Shown here one piece after another: positions 47,693 through 58,565 of a stretch of DNA of 64,000 nucleotides. Position numbers and translations under genes: made by a program. The notes under the pieces were generated by a model. The model worked only from the letters and a program-made list of their open reading frames with translations, made no database searches and was not told the origin of the DNA. The stretch is from Hevea brasiliensis (taxonomy: Eukaryota; Streptophyta; Magnoliopsida; Malpighiales; Euphorbiaceae): assembly GCF_030052815.1 (NCBI RefSeq), contig NC_079509.1, positions 44,572,750 to 44,636,749 on the forward strand. The letters run 5' to 3'. The first letter of the stretch is position 1; every line of letters starts with the position of its first letter.

Positions 47693-48296
47693 GTGAAACA
47701 ATCAGAGCAAGATAGTGCTCCAGTCAGAATCTATGCGATGAGGCAGAGAGAAGAGGCCGAGACATTTGATGTTGTGGCTGGTACCTTCTCAACTTTTAAT
47801 CAGGATGTGTTTGTATTATTTGATCCGGGTTCTACCCATTCTAATGTGAGTGCTAGCATCATTGATTGCATTATTGTTCCATGTAGTAACAAGTCCGCTA
47901 GGATAGGAGGTCAGGATTAATAGAATGTATAGAGATTGTCCTTTGGTGATCCAAGGACACACTTTTCTGTCTGATTTCATTGAAATGCCTTTCAGAGATT
48001 ATGATATCATCTTGGGCATGGATTGGTTAGCCAGGCATCATGCCATGATTGACTGTAGGTTGAAGGTAGTCACTTTTGGTCTCCCTTAGTACAGTGATGT
48101 GGTAATACATGGGGAGAGGCAGTTATTGCCATCAAACATCATTTCGGCTGCACTAGCTAGAAAAATGATCAGAAAGGGGTGTGAAGCATATTTAGCACAT
48201 GTGGTAGACACCCAAGTGGGGAGTCCAGCATTGAAAGACATCCCTACAGTATGTGACTTTCCAGATGTGTTTCCTGATGAATTGCCAGGATAACCA
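47693..48296 (+). pseudogene. G2 protease and linker
   Basis: FVLFDPGSTHSN is the protease active-site loop, with D-P-G as in G1. A frame break near 47920, then DYDIILGMDWLARHHAMIDC, a stop near 48090, and [23 protein letters not shown] leading to a TAA at 48291-48293 just before RT. Confidence 0.87.
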
Positions 48297-49393
48297 CTAG
48301 AAAGAGAAGTGCAGTTTGAAATTAATGTTATGCCTGGTGTGGATCCAATCTCCATAACACCATATAGAATGGCACCAGCAGAGTTGAAGGAGTTGAAGAT
48401 ACAGCTGCAAGAATTACTTGAAAAGGGCTTTATTCGCCCTAGTGTGTCACCTTAGGGAGCACCAATGTTGTTTGTTAAGAAGAAGGATGGTACTCTCCGC
48501 TTATGTATAGATTACCGGCAGTTGAATAAGGTGACAATAAAGAACAGATATCCATTGCCATGCATTGATGATCTGTTTGACTAGTTGAAGGGTGCAACTG
48601 TATTCTCCAAAATTGATTTGCGATCTGGTTCTTATCAGTTGAAGGTGCAAGAGCAGAGTATTCCAAAAACTGCTTTCAGAACTCGGTATGGCCACTATGA
48701 GTTTCTAGTAATGCCATTCGGGTTAACAAATGCTCTAGCTGCTTTTATGGATCTGATAAACACTATCTTCAGACCATATCTCGATCAATTTGTGGTGGTG
48801 TTTATTAATGATATTTTGATATATTCGAGGAATGCAGAGGAGCATGACAGACATCTACGGATTGTACTGCAGACCTTAAGGGAGAAACAACTATACGCCA
48901 AATTGTCGAAGTGTGAATTTTGGCTGAAAGAAATCTCCTTTTTAGGACATGTTGTGTCAGCTGATGGGATCAAGGTAGATTCCAGCAAGGTAGAAGCTAT
49001 CCTTAATTGGAAGCTGCCCAGGAACAACATAGAAATTCGCAGTTTTCTGGGTTTAGCTGGATATTACCATCGATTTGTGAAAGGATTTTCTATGTTATCT
49101 TCTCCACTGACTAAGCTGCTTCGGAAAGATGTGAAATTTCAGTGGACAGATAAATGTCAGCAGAGTTTTGATGAGTTGAAGAGATGTTTGACTGAAGCTC
49201 TAGTCCTCACTTTACCTACTCCGGGTAAAGAATACACAGTTTATAGTGATGCTTCTCACAATGGGTTAGGCTGTGTACTGATGCAAGATCGGAATGTCAT
49301 TACTTATGCATCACGCCAGCTGAAACCGTATGAGAGGAACTACCCAACACATGATATGGAGCTAGCAGCTATTGTTTTTGCTCTGAAGATCTA
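48297..49393 (+). pseudogene. G2 reverse transcriptase and RNase H N-terminus
   Basis: [31 protein letters not shown], a TAG in SP-stop-GAP (Trp in G1), [19 protein letters not shown], a TAG in LFD-stop-LKG (Gln in G1), then 269 open codons from 48585: [70 protein letters not shown]. The catalytic F-I-D-D motif reads F-I-N-D, so the first of the two metal-binding Asp residues is lost and the enzyme should be inactive. Confidence 0.92.
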
Positions 49394-50354
49394 GAGACAC
49401 TATTTGTATGGGGACAAATGCTACATTTACACAAATCATAAGAGCTTGAAGTACTTAGGCACCTAGAAGGAATTGAATTTGAGGCAGAGGAGATGGTTAG
49501 AACTCATTAAAGACTATGATTACTTAATAGACTATCAGCCAGGGAAAGCAAATGTTGTGGCTGACGCCTTAAGTCACAAGACTATGGCAAGTCTCAGAGT
49601 TTCTCCTTTGTCCATGGTATATGAATTGAAAGCCTGACATGCGGTTTAGAGATTGATGATGAGGGATAGACAGTAGTTGCATGGCATGTACAGCCAGTGT
49701 TGATTGATCAGATCAGAATGGCTGCTCAAAGTGATGAAAAATATCAGAAGCTACTGAAAGAAGTCCAGCAGGGCAAGAAACCTGAATTCTCTGTGAGAGA
49801 TGATGGTTTATTACTACATCAGGGTAGAATGTGCGTTCCTAGTGATGTATAATTGAGACAGATCATTATGAAGGAAGCACATGAGTCTCCTTTTGCTATG
49901 CACCCTGGTGGAACTAAAATGTACAGAGGGCTGAAAGAGCATTACTGGTGGATGGGTATAAAGAGAGATATAGCTGAGTTTGTTTCCAAATGCCTAACTT
50001 GCCAGCAAGTAAAGGCAGAACATCAAGTTCCCGCTGGTTTGTTACATCCTTTGTCAGTACCAGAGTGGAAATGGGAACGAATAACTATGGATTTTGTTAT
50101 AGAACTTCCAAGGACACAGAGTGGTCATGATGTAGTATGGGTTATAGTCGACAGATTGACCATGTCTGCTCATTTTTTGCCAGTTCGGATGGATTATAGC
50201 CTGGAAAGATTGGCCAGATTGTACATATATGAGATTGTAAAATTGCATGGAGTGCCAGTACCAATTGTGTCTGACAGAGATCCTAGGTTCAGTTCTAGAT
50301 TCTGGGGTAGTCTTTAGAGAGCCCTAGGAACTAGATTGAACTTCAGCACAGCAT
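49394..50354 (+). pseudogene. G2 RNase H tail and integrase, 5' part
   Basis: A TAG in KI-stop-RHYLYG (Trp in G1) and one in [22 protein letters not shown], then a decayed linker. From 49853, the zinc-binding [20 protein letters not shown] ... CLTCQQ, the catalytic core [27 protein letters not shown], a TAG after RFWGSL, and RLNFSTA, where C1 is inserted just before the FHPQTDG motif. Confidence 0.9.
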
Positions 50355-52448
50355 TGAAGGAACGGAAGCGTGAAAAACACAAGTTTATACCATTGAATTC
50401 AAAAATTTACTCCTAGGGTCACATGCATCATGCAAGATTTATTTTTATCTATTTGATTTCAATGATAAACAACATATTAAAACTCTTTTAATATGTTTTT
50501 GGATCTGTATTTGCCATTTAAGATTTTAAAATTAATCAGATTAATTTTAGAACCCTAGATTAAATCGAGAACGATTACACTAACCTCTTGATGTCTTTGC
50601 AGCGTATGCATGCCTTTGAGATTCGTCTTCTGGACACCAAATGTTGTCCCTCTATCTTGTCCACACAAAGAACACCTATGGCAGCCCTTGAACAGCTTCT
50701 AAAGCCTTTTCTATTAATTAGAAATTCAAGTTCTGCCTTTTAAGAGATTAGAGATGTAAACAGGACACTAGAAACAATTTCTAGTGTTCTTAATTCAAGA
50801 GATTGATGGCTAATCTCTTTGAATTGATGAGAGATGAAGAGAAATAGCTGGAGAGCCTCAAAGTGGCGTGACAATTGAGAGGAGAGGCTGCTGGTTATGT
50901 TTTCTTTTCATAACCACACTTAAATAGCTAGGTTAACACATTAAACCCTTGCCACATGTCACCCTTTGATTAGCTCTAGGTTTAAGTGACCCAATCACAT
51001 TGTGCCAAGTGTCAAACCTATATTTAATCTTGATTTTAATCATCTTACATGATTAAAAAAAACATTTGGCAAGCTTATGTGTTATGCCATGTGTCACCAT
51101 CTCATGGTGCCACGTGTCACACTGCAAAATGACCAAAATGCCCCTGTGTCTTAATTTTGAGTTCTTAACCCAAAATAATTATTTTCTTCTTCTAATTAAT
51201 TTATATCAAATATAAATTAATTAATTAATATTTATTAATTAAATTCATATTTAAACACTTTAAATATAAATTTAACTTATATTATACATCCAATAATCTA
51301 GATTTGGTTTCAAGTCATGCTAGGGACTTTGCAATCTAATTGCAAACCAAACCTATTTAATTAATCAATTAAACTCTTTAAATAATTAATTAAATCATAT
51401 TTAAATAGGTGATAACTTGTGTATGTGTGTGACTTACTAGGCTCATCACTAATTAGCAATGAGACATGATATCAACTCTTAATATCATTAGAACTCTTTC
51501 TTGCCATAAATGATTTCTCTAAATCATTTTATGAACCTCATAGACCATGGTTAACACCTAGCATAGCATGCCATGGCCACCCAATTAGTAATAAGGTTTA
51601 CCTTAAATGAACCTATAATCATATGTTACCATGCACTAGAATCTCTCTGTTACAAAATCCCAACTCAAGCTGGAGTCATGGTTTATGTCAAACTCCATTT
51701 GCTATGAATATTATGTTCTCTTTTAATTCCAGTTCTTGATTAAAAAAATTTTTCTCATCGTAAACTCTTTTCTGATTAAATCTATCTGTCCTGGCCAGGA
51801 ACTTGAAACATCAAGAACAATTAAATGAACAAAGGATTTTATCTCTCTTTACTTAGAGGAACAGATTCCATCTTGATCAACACCTACCTCTATATATAAC
51901 TAGTAGGAGCCAACACATGCCCATATACCCATACACAGTACAAGTATGAAAGCAGTATCAAACTCAAACTACCTATATACAAGATAACTGTGCTATCTCG
52001 TGTCTAAAGATTATATGCACGATATGATTTATGACAAAACATTGACAAGAGTAAACTCCATGTGCTTGTCATAAGTGTCACCGGTTCGCCTACTTATCAT
52101 TTATAAGTGCCTATCATGTTTGTTATATGGCATGAGACTCACCATTCCATCTTATTTATATCTCATATAAATAACTTGGGAACAAATATGAATACAATCT
52201 TTCTAGATAAGTCATCTCCTTATAATGAAGTATCCTCGATTGTGAACCTATTTATGATACTTTGTACTAGAAATGTTGTCACTCATATTCTTAATAGCTT
52301 AGTAATAATATTTTTAACAAAATATCAATGAACCTTTTCTATTACACATAAATATATTATGTAAATGGAAAAGTGGAAATGCCTTTTATTAATAAAAACA
52401 TATACAAGATACATGCTAAATGATATGCTCTAGGGCATACTACTAACA
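50355..52448 (-). repeat. C1 3' LTR (left copy, 2094 bp)
   Basis: TGAAGGAACGG...ACTACTAACA on the + strand. Almost identical to 57801-59896; several of the differences are CTG/CAG words in the right copy that read CG here (51995-52095). ABRE/G-box CACGTGTC at 51111-51118 and TATTTAAG at 50919-50926 on the - strand. Confidence 0.93.
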
Positions 52449-52458
52449 ATCTCCCACT
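52449..52458 (-). other. C1 polypurine tract
   Basis: AGTGGGAGAT on the - strand directly before the 3' LTR. Confidence 0.8.
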
Positions 52459-52462
52459 AGCA

Positions 52463-53173
52463 CTAGAGCCATTCATTATAATATCTTAGACCTATCTTCT
52501 CAAGATGTCGGTCTAGTTGAGTCTGTGACATAGGCTTAGTGAATGGATCAGCTGGATTTTCAGTTGATGCTATTTTCTGCAAGGCTATATCGCCTCGCCC
52601 AACTATTTCTCTGATAATGTGGTAGCGCCTTTCTATGTGTTTGGATTTACGGTGAGACCTTGGTTCCTTAGCTCAGTATGATCGCTCCATTATTGTCACG
52701 ATGTAATGGAATCTGACTCAATGGAAGGAACTCATGTAAGTTACATCACGAACTTCTTTATCCAAAGCGACTTCTTTTGCGACATCGATGAAGCAATATA
52801 CTCGGCCTCGATGAGTGGAATCTGCGATGCGTGCTCTGTTTGGAACTCTTCCAACCGATCGCACCTCCATTACAAATGAACACATATCCAGAGGTAGACT
52901 TTCTATCATCGATATCGATTGGAAATCGAATCGGTATAACCATCCAATTGCAAGTCTCCACCTCCATAAATCAAGAATAAATCCTTAGTTCTTCTCAAGT
53001 ACTTAAGAATATTCTTGTGACTATCGATGTTCCAAACCTGGATTGGATTGATACTTGCTAGTCAAACTAACAGCATATGCGATATCCGGCCTAGTACACA
53101 ACATTGCATACATTAAACTTCCAATAGCCGAAGCATATGGAATCCTAGCCATCTTATCTCTTTCTTCAGGTGT
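52463..53173 (-). pseudogene. C1 RNase H
   Basis: Homologous to the C2 RNase H, from the stop after MSP (53174) through MARIPYASAIGSLMYAML-type sequence to the NEWL stop at 52463-52465. The segment 52690-53060 is broken into two frames (STSGYVFICNGGAIGWKSSK at 52758-52967) by small indels, nearly all at CAG/CTG positions of C2 that read as CG-containing words here. The active site is not readable in one frame. Confidence 0.85.
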
Positions 53174-54193
53174 CTATGGAGACATCTCTTTAGAAAGATG
53201 GATACCATGTCTCACTGGTAACAATCCTCTCTTGGAATCAAGCATGTTAAACCTCTTTAACACCTTTTCCAAGTATAGACTTTGGGATAAACCAATTATT
53301 CGTTTCGCTCTATCTCTATAGATGTGAATCCCAAGAATATAGGTTGCCTCCCCTAAGTCTTTCATGGAGAATGTATTTGACAACCATACCTTTATAGTCG
53401 TCAACATACCTGTGTCATTACCCATCAACAGTATGTCATCCACATATAAGACAAGGAAAGTGATAGCACTGTCACTAACCTTTTTATATACACATGGCTC
53501 ATCCTCATTTTTCATAAAACCAAAGGATTTAATGGCTTCATCAAAACAGATGTTCCAACTCCTCGAAGCTTGTTTCAACCCATAAATAGATCGCTTTTGC
53601 TTGCATACCTTGGAACCATCTTGGGATTCAAATCCCTTAGGTTGTTCCATGAAAATGTTTTCTTCAATGTATCCATTGAGAAAAGCTGTTTTGACATCCA
53701 TCTGCCAAATCTTATAATCATAGTACGCAGCTATTGCTAATAAAATCCTAATTGATTTAAGCATGGCAACAGGCGAGAAAGTCTCCTCGTAGTCGATTCC
53801 TTGCCTTTGGCGAAACCCTTTCGCTACTAGCCTTGCTTTATAGGTCTCTACCTTTCCATCAAAACCAATTTTCTTCTTGAAAACCCATGTGTTCCCTATA
53901 GGTACAATACCTTCAGGTGGGTCAACAAGATCCCAAACTTGATTCTTATACATGGAATCAATCTCAGATTTCATAGCATTAATCCATTTTGAAGAGTCTA
54001 TATCTGATATAGCTTCTTCATAGGTAAGTGGATCATCTCCATGATCTACTTCTTCATGAGTAGACAACTCTTGTTCTTCTTCATGAAGAAAACCATATCT
54101 CACTGGTGGGTGAGATACCCTGGTTGTTCTACGAGGAACAGCTGTAGATGTTTCATCAATGGGTATAGGTTGACTAGATGGATCTATATCCAT
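53174..54193 (-). CDS. C1 reverse transcriptase ORF (339 codons)
   Basis: Open from MDIDPSSQPIPIDETS (54193) to a stop after HLSKEMSP. Contains RTTRVSHPPVRYGF, the linker, SSKWINAMKSEIDSMYKNQV, WVFKKKIG, MDVKTAFLNGYIEENIFMEQ, KRSIYGLKQASRSW, and the catalytic VLYVDDILLMG (YVDD, as expected for copia). Palm and fingers are complete, and there is no internal stop. The ATG at 54193 is internal to the original polyprotein; a one-base loss just upstream separates it from integrase. The terminal stop replaces a Lys/Gln codon. Confidence 0.92.
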   Translation of the reverse strand: MDIDPSSQPIPIDETSTAVPRRTTRVSHPPVRYGFLHEEEQELSTHEEVDHGDDPLTYEEAISDIDSSKWINAMKSEIDSMYKNQVWDLVDPPEGIVPIGNTWVFKKKIGFDGKVETYKARLVAKGFRQRQGIDYEETFSPVAMLKSIRILLAIAAYYDYKIWQMDVKTAFLNGYIEENIFMEQPKGFESQDGSKVCKQKRSIYGLKQASRSWNICFDEAIKSFGFMKNEDEPCVYKKVSDSAITFLVLYVDDILLMGNDTGMLTTIKVWLSNTFSMKDLGEATYILGIHIYRDRAKRIIGLSQSLYLEKVLKRFNMLDSKRGLLPVRHGIHLSKEMSP

Positions 54194-54702
54194 CCTGATG
54201 TTGTTTGGTCAGAATTCTCCAATTCTAACTCTATTTGCCTTCCTTTGCCTCCTTCTTGGACAAATTGTTGTTCAAGAAATGTGGCATCTCTACTTATCAC
54301 AACTTTTGTGAAGTAGGCAAATAAAATAATATCCAAAACTATCTTTTGGATATCCAACAAATCGACCTTTTTCTGATCTGGTCTCCAATTTATCAGAGTT
54401 CCCATTGTTGATATAATCTGGACAACCCCAAATATTAACAGGCTTAAGACTTGGTTTTATACCATGCCATATCTCATAAGGTGTGGAAGAAACTGATTTT
54501 GATGGAATCCTATTCGAATATATAAAGTCGATTCTAATGCAAATCCCCAAAGGAGATTGGCATATCGGTATAGCTCATCATACTACGTACCATATCCAAT
54601 AGGGTACGATTTCTCCTTCGGATACACCATTCGGATGTGGCGTTCTGGAGAGTCACCGAGAAACAATGCCATGCTCTCTCAAGTATTCATCAAATTCGAG
54701 AC
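54194..54702 (-). pseudogene. C1 integrase, 3' part
   Basis: Fragments SSTPYEIWHG, LETRSEKGRFVGYPKDSFGYYF and RDATFLEQQFVQE are in different frames. One shift comes from a T-run one base shorter than in C2 (near 54325). The part 54555-54740, with the second catalytic Asp and the Glu, is scrambled by the second CG-rich patch. Confidence 0.85.
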
Positions 54703-56016
54703 TCAAATATTCACCTCCACGATCGATCGAAGAGCTTTAATACCTTTTTCTGTTTGATTTTCTACTTCAGATTTAAATTCCTTAAACTTTTCAAAGGATT
54801 CATGTTTGTATTTCATCAAATACAAATACCCAAACCTTGATTTATCATCAGTAAAGGTAATAAAATAATGAAAGCCCCCTCTAGCCATTTCTTTAAACGG
54901 ACCACATACATCACTATGTATTAGTTCCAAAATATTTTCAGCTCTTAGCCCTTGTCCAATAAAGGGTGATCTAGTCATTTTGCCTTGAAGGCAAGATTCA
55001 CAAGTTGGAGTAGGCTCAGAGCCCAATGAGGATAGAATCCCCATTTTCTCCAATTTTGCAATCCTATCTTCTGCAACATGACATAACCTTAAGTGCCAAA
55101 TATATTTTGAACATGAGTTGGTTTTCACCATGGCATTGCATTCTTTTAGATTGCTATACTCTGGCCAGTGGAAACACTTTCTTACTGGCAATGGAAACAC
55201 TTTCCTGTTGGCAATGGAAACACTTTCCTGTTGGCAGTAGAAACACTTTCCTTTGCCTTTATCAGCTTTAGTCTTCCTTTTCTGTTTAGCTATTTTCTTG
55301 GAAGGACCAGGAATTTGAGGTTTCTTTTTCTTATTGCCCTTCTTCTTGTTGGACTTTCTAGCAAAATAAGATGCAACCAAAGCTACCTCTTTTCCTTTAT
55401 TGCCTGGCATATTCTTTTGGGCAATAACCAGCATGTTGAGTAAACTAGCTAAGGTGCATTCCTGTTTAGTCATATGGAAATTTGTCACAAAATTTCCAAA
55501 AGACTCCGGAAGGGACTGAAGGATCAAATCCGTTTGTAGTTGGAAATCCATGTTCAAGTCAAGATGTTCCAACTGCTCAATCAGCCGAATCATCTTGTGG
55601 ACATGATCCCCAACATTCTGTCTCTCAGACATCCTCATACGGAATAGCTGTCTAGATATCTCATACCTAGCATTCCTGCTGTGCTCACCATACAACTCTT
55701 GTAGGTGAAGGAGGATCTCACTCGCACTCTGCATGTTCTCATGTTGCTTCCGTAACTTATTACTCATGGAAGCAAGCATGTAACACTTAGCTCTCATATC
55801 ATGCTCCTTCCACTTGTCCAAAGTTTCATGTTCCTCTTGTGTGGCCTCTGGAGGTAAGGGACCAGGAACATTTGAATCTAGAACATATCCTATTTTTTCA
55901 AGGTTCAGGACAAGTTTCAAATTTCTTAGCCAATCAGATAGATTTGGTCCTGTCAACCTATTGTGATTAAGTATGCTTACAAGGATATTGGATGGTGGTG
56001 GTTGTTTTGTGCTCAT
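54703..56016 (-). CDS. C1 gag fused to pre-integrase and integrase N-terminus (437 codons, protease deleted)
   Basis: MSTKQPPPSN at 56016. Residues 1-205 are UBN2-type gag (LSDWLRNLKLVLNL, KWKEHDMRAKCYMLASM, LLHLQELYGEHSR, ILQSLPESFGNFVTNF). Residues 220-256 are Lys-rich. CFYC at 258-261 is the first half of a zinc knuckle; after it come three extra 23-bp repeats read in shifting frames, then CFHWPEYSN, and a jump to CNAMVKTNSC and the pre-integrase IWHLRLCHVAEDRIAK (306-321), CESC, and integrase HSDVCGPF (367-374). About 500 bp present in C2, carrying the second half of the knuckle and the whole protease, are deleted. The product could bind other Gag but could not mature itself. Confidence 0.9.
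   Translation of the reverse strand: MSTKQPPPSNILVSILNHNRLTGPNLSDWLRNLKLVLNLEKIGYVLDSNVPGPLPPEATQEEHETLDKWKEHDMRAKCYMLASMSNKLRKQHENMQSASEILLHLQELYGEHSRNARYEISRQLFRMRMSERQNVGDHVHKMIRLIEQLEHLDLNMDFQLQTDLILQSLPESFGNFVTNFHMTKQECTLASLLNMLVIAQKNMPGNKGKEVALVASYFARKSNKKKGNKKKKPQIPGPSKKIAKQKRKTKADKGKGKCFYCQQESVSIANRKVFPLPVRKCFHWPEYSNLKECNAMVKTNSCSKYIWHLRLCHVAEDRIAKLEKMGILSSLGSEPTPTCESCLQGKMTRSPFIGQGLRAENILELIHSDVCGPFKEMARGGFHYFITFTDDKSRFGYLYLMKYKHESFEKFKEFKSEVENQTEKGIKALRSIVEVNI
55169..55257 (-). repeat. 23-bp tandem repeat in the C1 zinc-knuckle codons
   Basis: Four copies of TGGAAACACTTTCCTGTTGG-type units (starts at 55169, 55192, 55215, 55238), i.e. the coding sequence for KCFHCQ repeated. C2 and C3 have a single copy. 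Confidence 0.9.
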
Positions 56017-57800
56017 TTTTATCAGAAAATTAACTGCAGAAAATAACCAGATTAATTAGTAAATATATCATGTAATTAACCAAAATGATTATGGTCTTTT
56101 AATCAAATTGGTCATCCCACTAACTTAGCGAATCCTACACTTCAAAAGTAGAAAACGGAAATCCTAGTTGGATGGATTTCTAGTGGGTGATTGAATTCTT
56201 ATAATTCTATTGATCATCCTCAGGTACATCCATTATTGGAATTACAATAAACTATAAGTGAGCAACTCCTTGCCCATCACATCTCATGTGAGGTTCAATC
56301 CTTTACCTAGCCCCTAATGCTCAAAATCTCAGGTAGATCCATTATTGACTTATCTTGCATTAGTTAAGTTGATCCCATTGAGCCAGTAATTATGCAAATA
56401 ATTTTAATGTCCTCAGGTACATCCAATATTGGCCACCAAACCATTTACATATTTACAACATCTCATGCTTAACAATTATTCTTAAGAAAATCTCTTAAAT
56501 TAATTGCATCTCATGCAACTATTTAAAATTTCTTAAAATAATTGCCCCAATGGAGGGCTTATGTTATAATTACTTTAATTATAGCATTTCCAACTTAATC
56601 ATTTGTTTGGAAGATTTTATAGCCATCCTAATTACTATTAAGGTCTCACTTTGCACATTATCCATTTAGCATGCATATATCATATAATTGCATACATTCC
56701 CATACATCTCATGCATTCATGGATAATCAGTAAATATGGTATGATCATGGACTTTCTAAGGGATTCAATTGAGCCACCAAGAATTGAATCGGGGCATTCT
56801 AGGTGCATTTCATTCATTCATTTTACAAGAGTTGCTGAAGGAGTACATAATCAACACTTGATATTGAATTCTTCCCACTGGTCCCACCAATGCTCTTGAC
56901 CTCCTTGAACTTCTTGCAATACAATATTACATAGTAATCCTTGGCATACCAAGGCGAATTTACAAGAACTTAAATAAATGAAATTACAACCCAAAAATTA
57001 TTACAAACTTAATAATACATGCCCAAAATAAATTAAAATAAATTAATTAATTTACAATCCCAAAGAAACATAAAAGAAATAAATCCAATCACATTGGTCT
57101 TTTATAGTCCATGATCATCCATCATGCATATCACTATTTAACAATTAAATAAAACATACATACTTAAATTAAATTGAATATCTCATATTCAACTTAAAAA
57201 TCCTGATTTGAATATGATTCAATTACATTTAAAAATTCAGATTTGAATCTCATTCAAACAAATTTAAAAATTCAGATTTGAATCACATTCAAACAACTTC
57301 AAAAATTCAGATTTGAATCACATTCAAACATTTTTTAAAAAATCAGATTTGAATCACATTCAAATATTTTTTAAAAAATCAGATCTAAATTTTATTGAAT
57401 CAATTTTAAAAAATCAGATTTAAATATGATTCAAACAACTTTAAAAATTCAGATTTGAATCACATTCAAACAACTTTTAAAATTCAGATTTGAATCACAT
57501 TCAAACATTTTTTAAAATTCTGATTTGAATCATAATTTAATTGTGTGATTAAAACTACTAATTAAACACTTTAATTAGTCAAAGAATAGGCCTTAGATCA
57601 TACAACAATTGCAGAATTAAAAGCCAAACCTTGAACCACCCATTGAACCATTGTTGCCGCCACCATTGGTGGCTTCACCGTGTGTGACGCCACATCTCAT
57701 GATCCAACCAGCAATGAATCTCTTGATCTCATGATCAAACACACAATTAAAATATATAATCAACAATCTAAATGGCAAATATAGTGGCTCTGATACCAAT
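56017..57800 (-). other. C1 5' untranslated leader with primer site
   Basis: 1.78 kb without sense coding. Hairpin-repeat array at 57190-57530 (about ten TTTGAATCACATTCAAA-type units). Primer-binding site TGGTATCAGAGCC on the - strand at 57786-57798, a perfect match to the tRNA-iMet complement. The + strand open frame 56651-56899 recurs in C2 and C3. Confidence 0.8.
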
Positions 57801-58366
57801 TGAAGGAACGGAAGCGTGAAAAACACAAGTTTATACCATTGAATTCAAAAATTTACTCCTAGGGTCACATGCATCATGCAAGATTTATTTTTATCTATTT
57901 GATTTCAATGATAAACAACATATTAAAACTCTTTTAATATGTTTTTGGATCTGTATTTGCCATTTAAGATTTTAAAATTAATCAGATTAATTTTAGAACC
58001 CTAGATTAAATCAAGAACGATTACACTAACCTCTTGATGTCTTTGCAGCGTGTATGCGTGCCTTTGAGATTCGTCTTCAGGACACCAAATGTTGTCCCTC
58101 TAGCTTGTCCACACCAAGAACACCTATGGCAGCCCTTGAACAGCTTCTAAAGCCTTTTCTATTAATTAGAAATTCAAGTTCTGCCTTTTAAGAGATTAGA
58201 GATGTAAACAGGACACTAGAAACAATTTCTAGTGTTCTTAATTCAAGAGATTGATGGCTAATCTCTTTGAATTGATGAGAGATGAAGAGAAATAGCTGGA
58301 GAGCCTCAAAGTGGCGTGACAATTGAGAGGAGAGGCTGCTGGTTATGTTTTCTTTTCATAACCACA

Positions 58367-58374
58367 CTTAAATA
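58367..58374 (-). promoter_or_regulatory. TATA box of the C1 5' LTR
   Basis: TATTTAAG on the - strand at the position of TATATAAG in C2; followed by the conserved GTGTGGTTATGAAAAGAAAAC block. Confidence 0.5.
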
Positions 58375-58557
58375 GCTAGGTTAACACATTAAACCCTTGC
58401 CACATGTCACCCTTTGATTAGCTCTAGGTTTAAGTGACCCAATCACATTGTGCCAAGTGTCAAACCTATATTTAATCTTGATTTTAATCATCTTACATGA
58501 TTAAAAAAACATTTGGCAAGCTTATGTGTTATGCCATGTGTCACCATCTCATGGTGC

Positions 58558-58565
58558 CACGTGTC
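58558..58565 (-). promoter_or_regulatory. G-box/ABRE-like element in the C1 5' LTR
   Basis: Contains CACGTG, and CACGTGTC fits the ACGTGKC ABRE core. C2 and C3 have decayed forms (CACATGTC, CATGTGTC) at this place. Function is inferred from the motif only. Confidence 0.4.

Noticed and set aside
57617..57826. 69-codon frame next to the C1 LTR end
   Set aside because: Spans the primer-binding site and LTR boundary; present only by chance in this copy.
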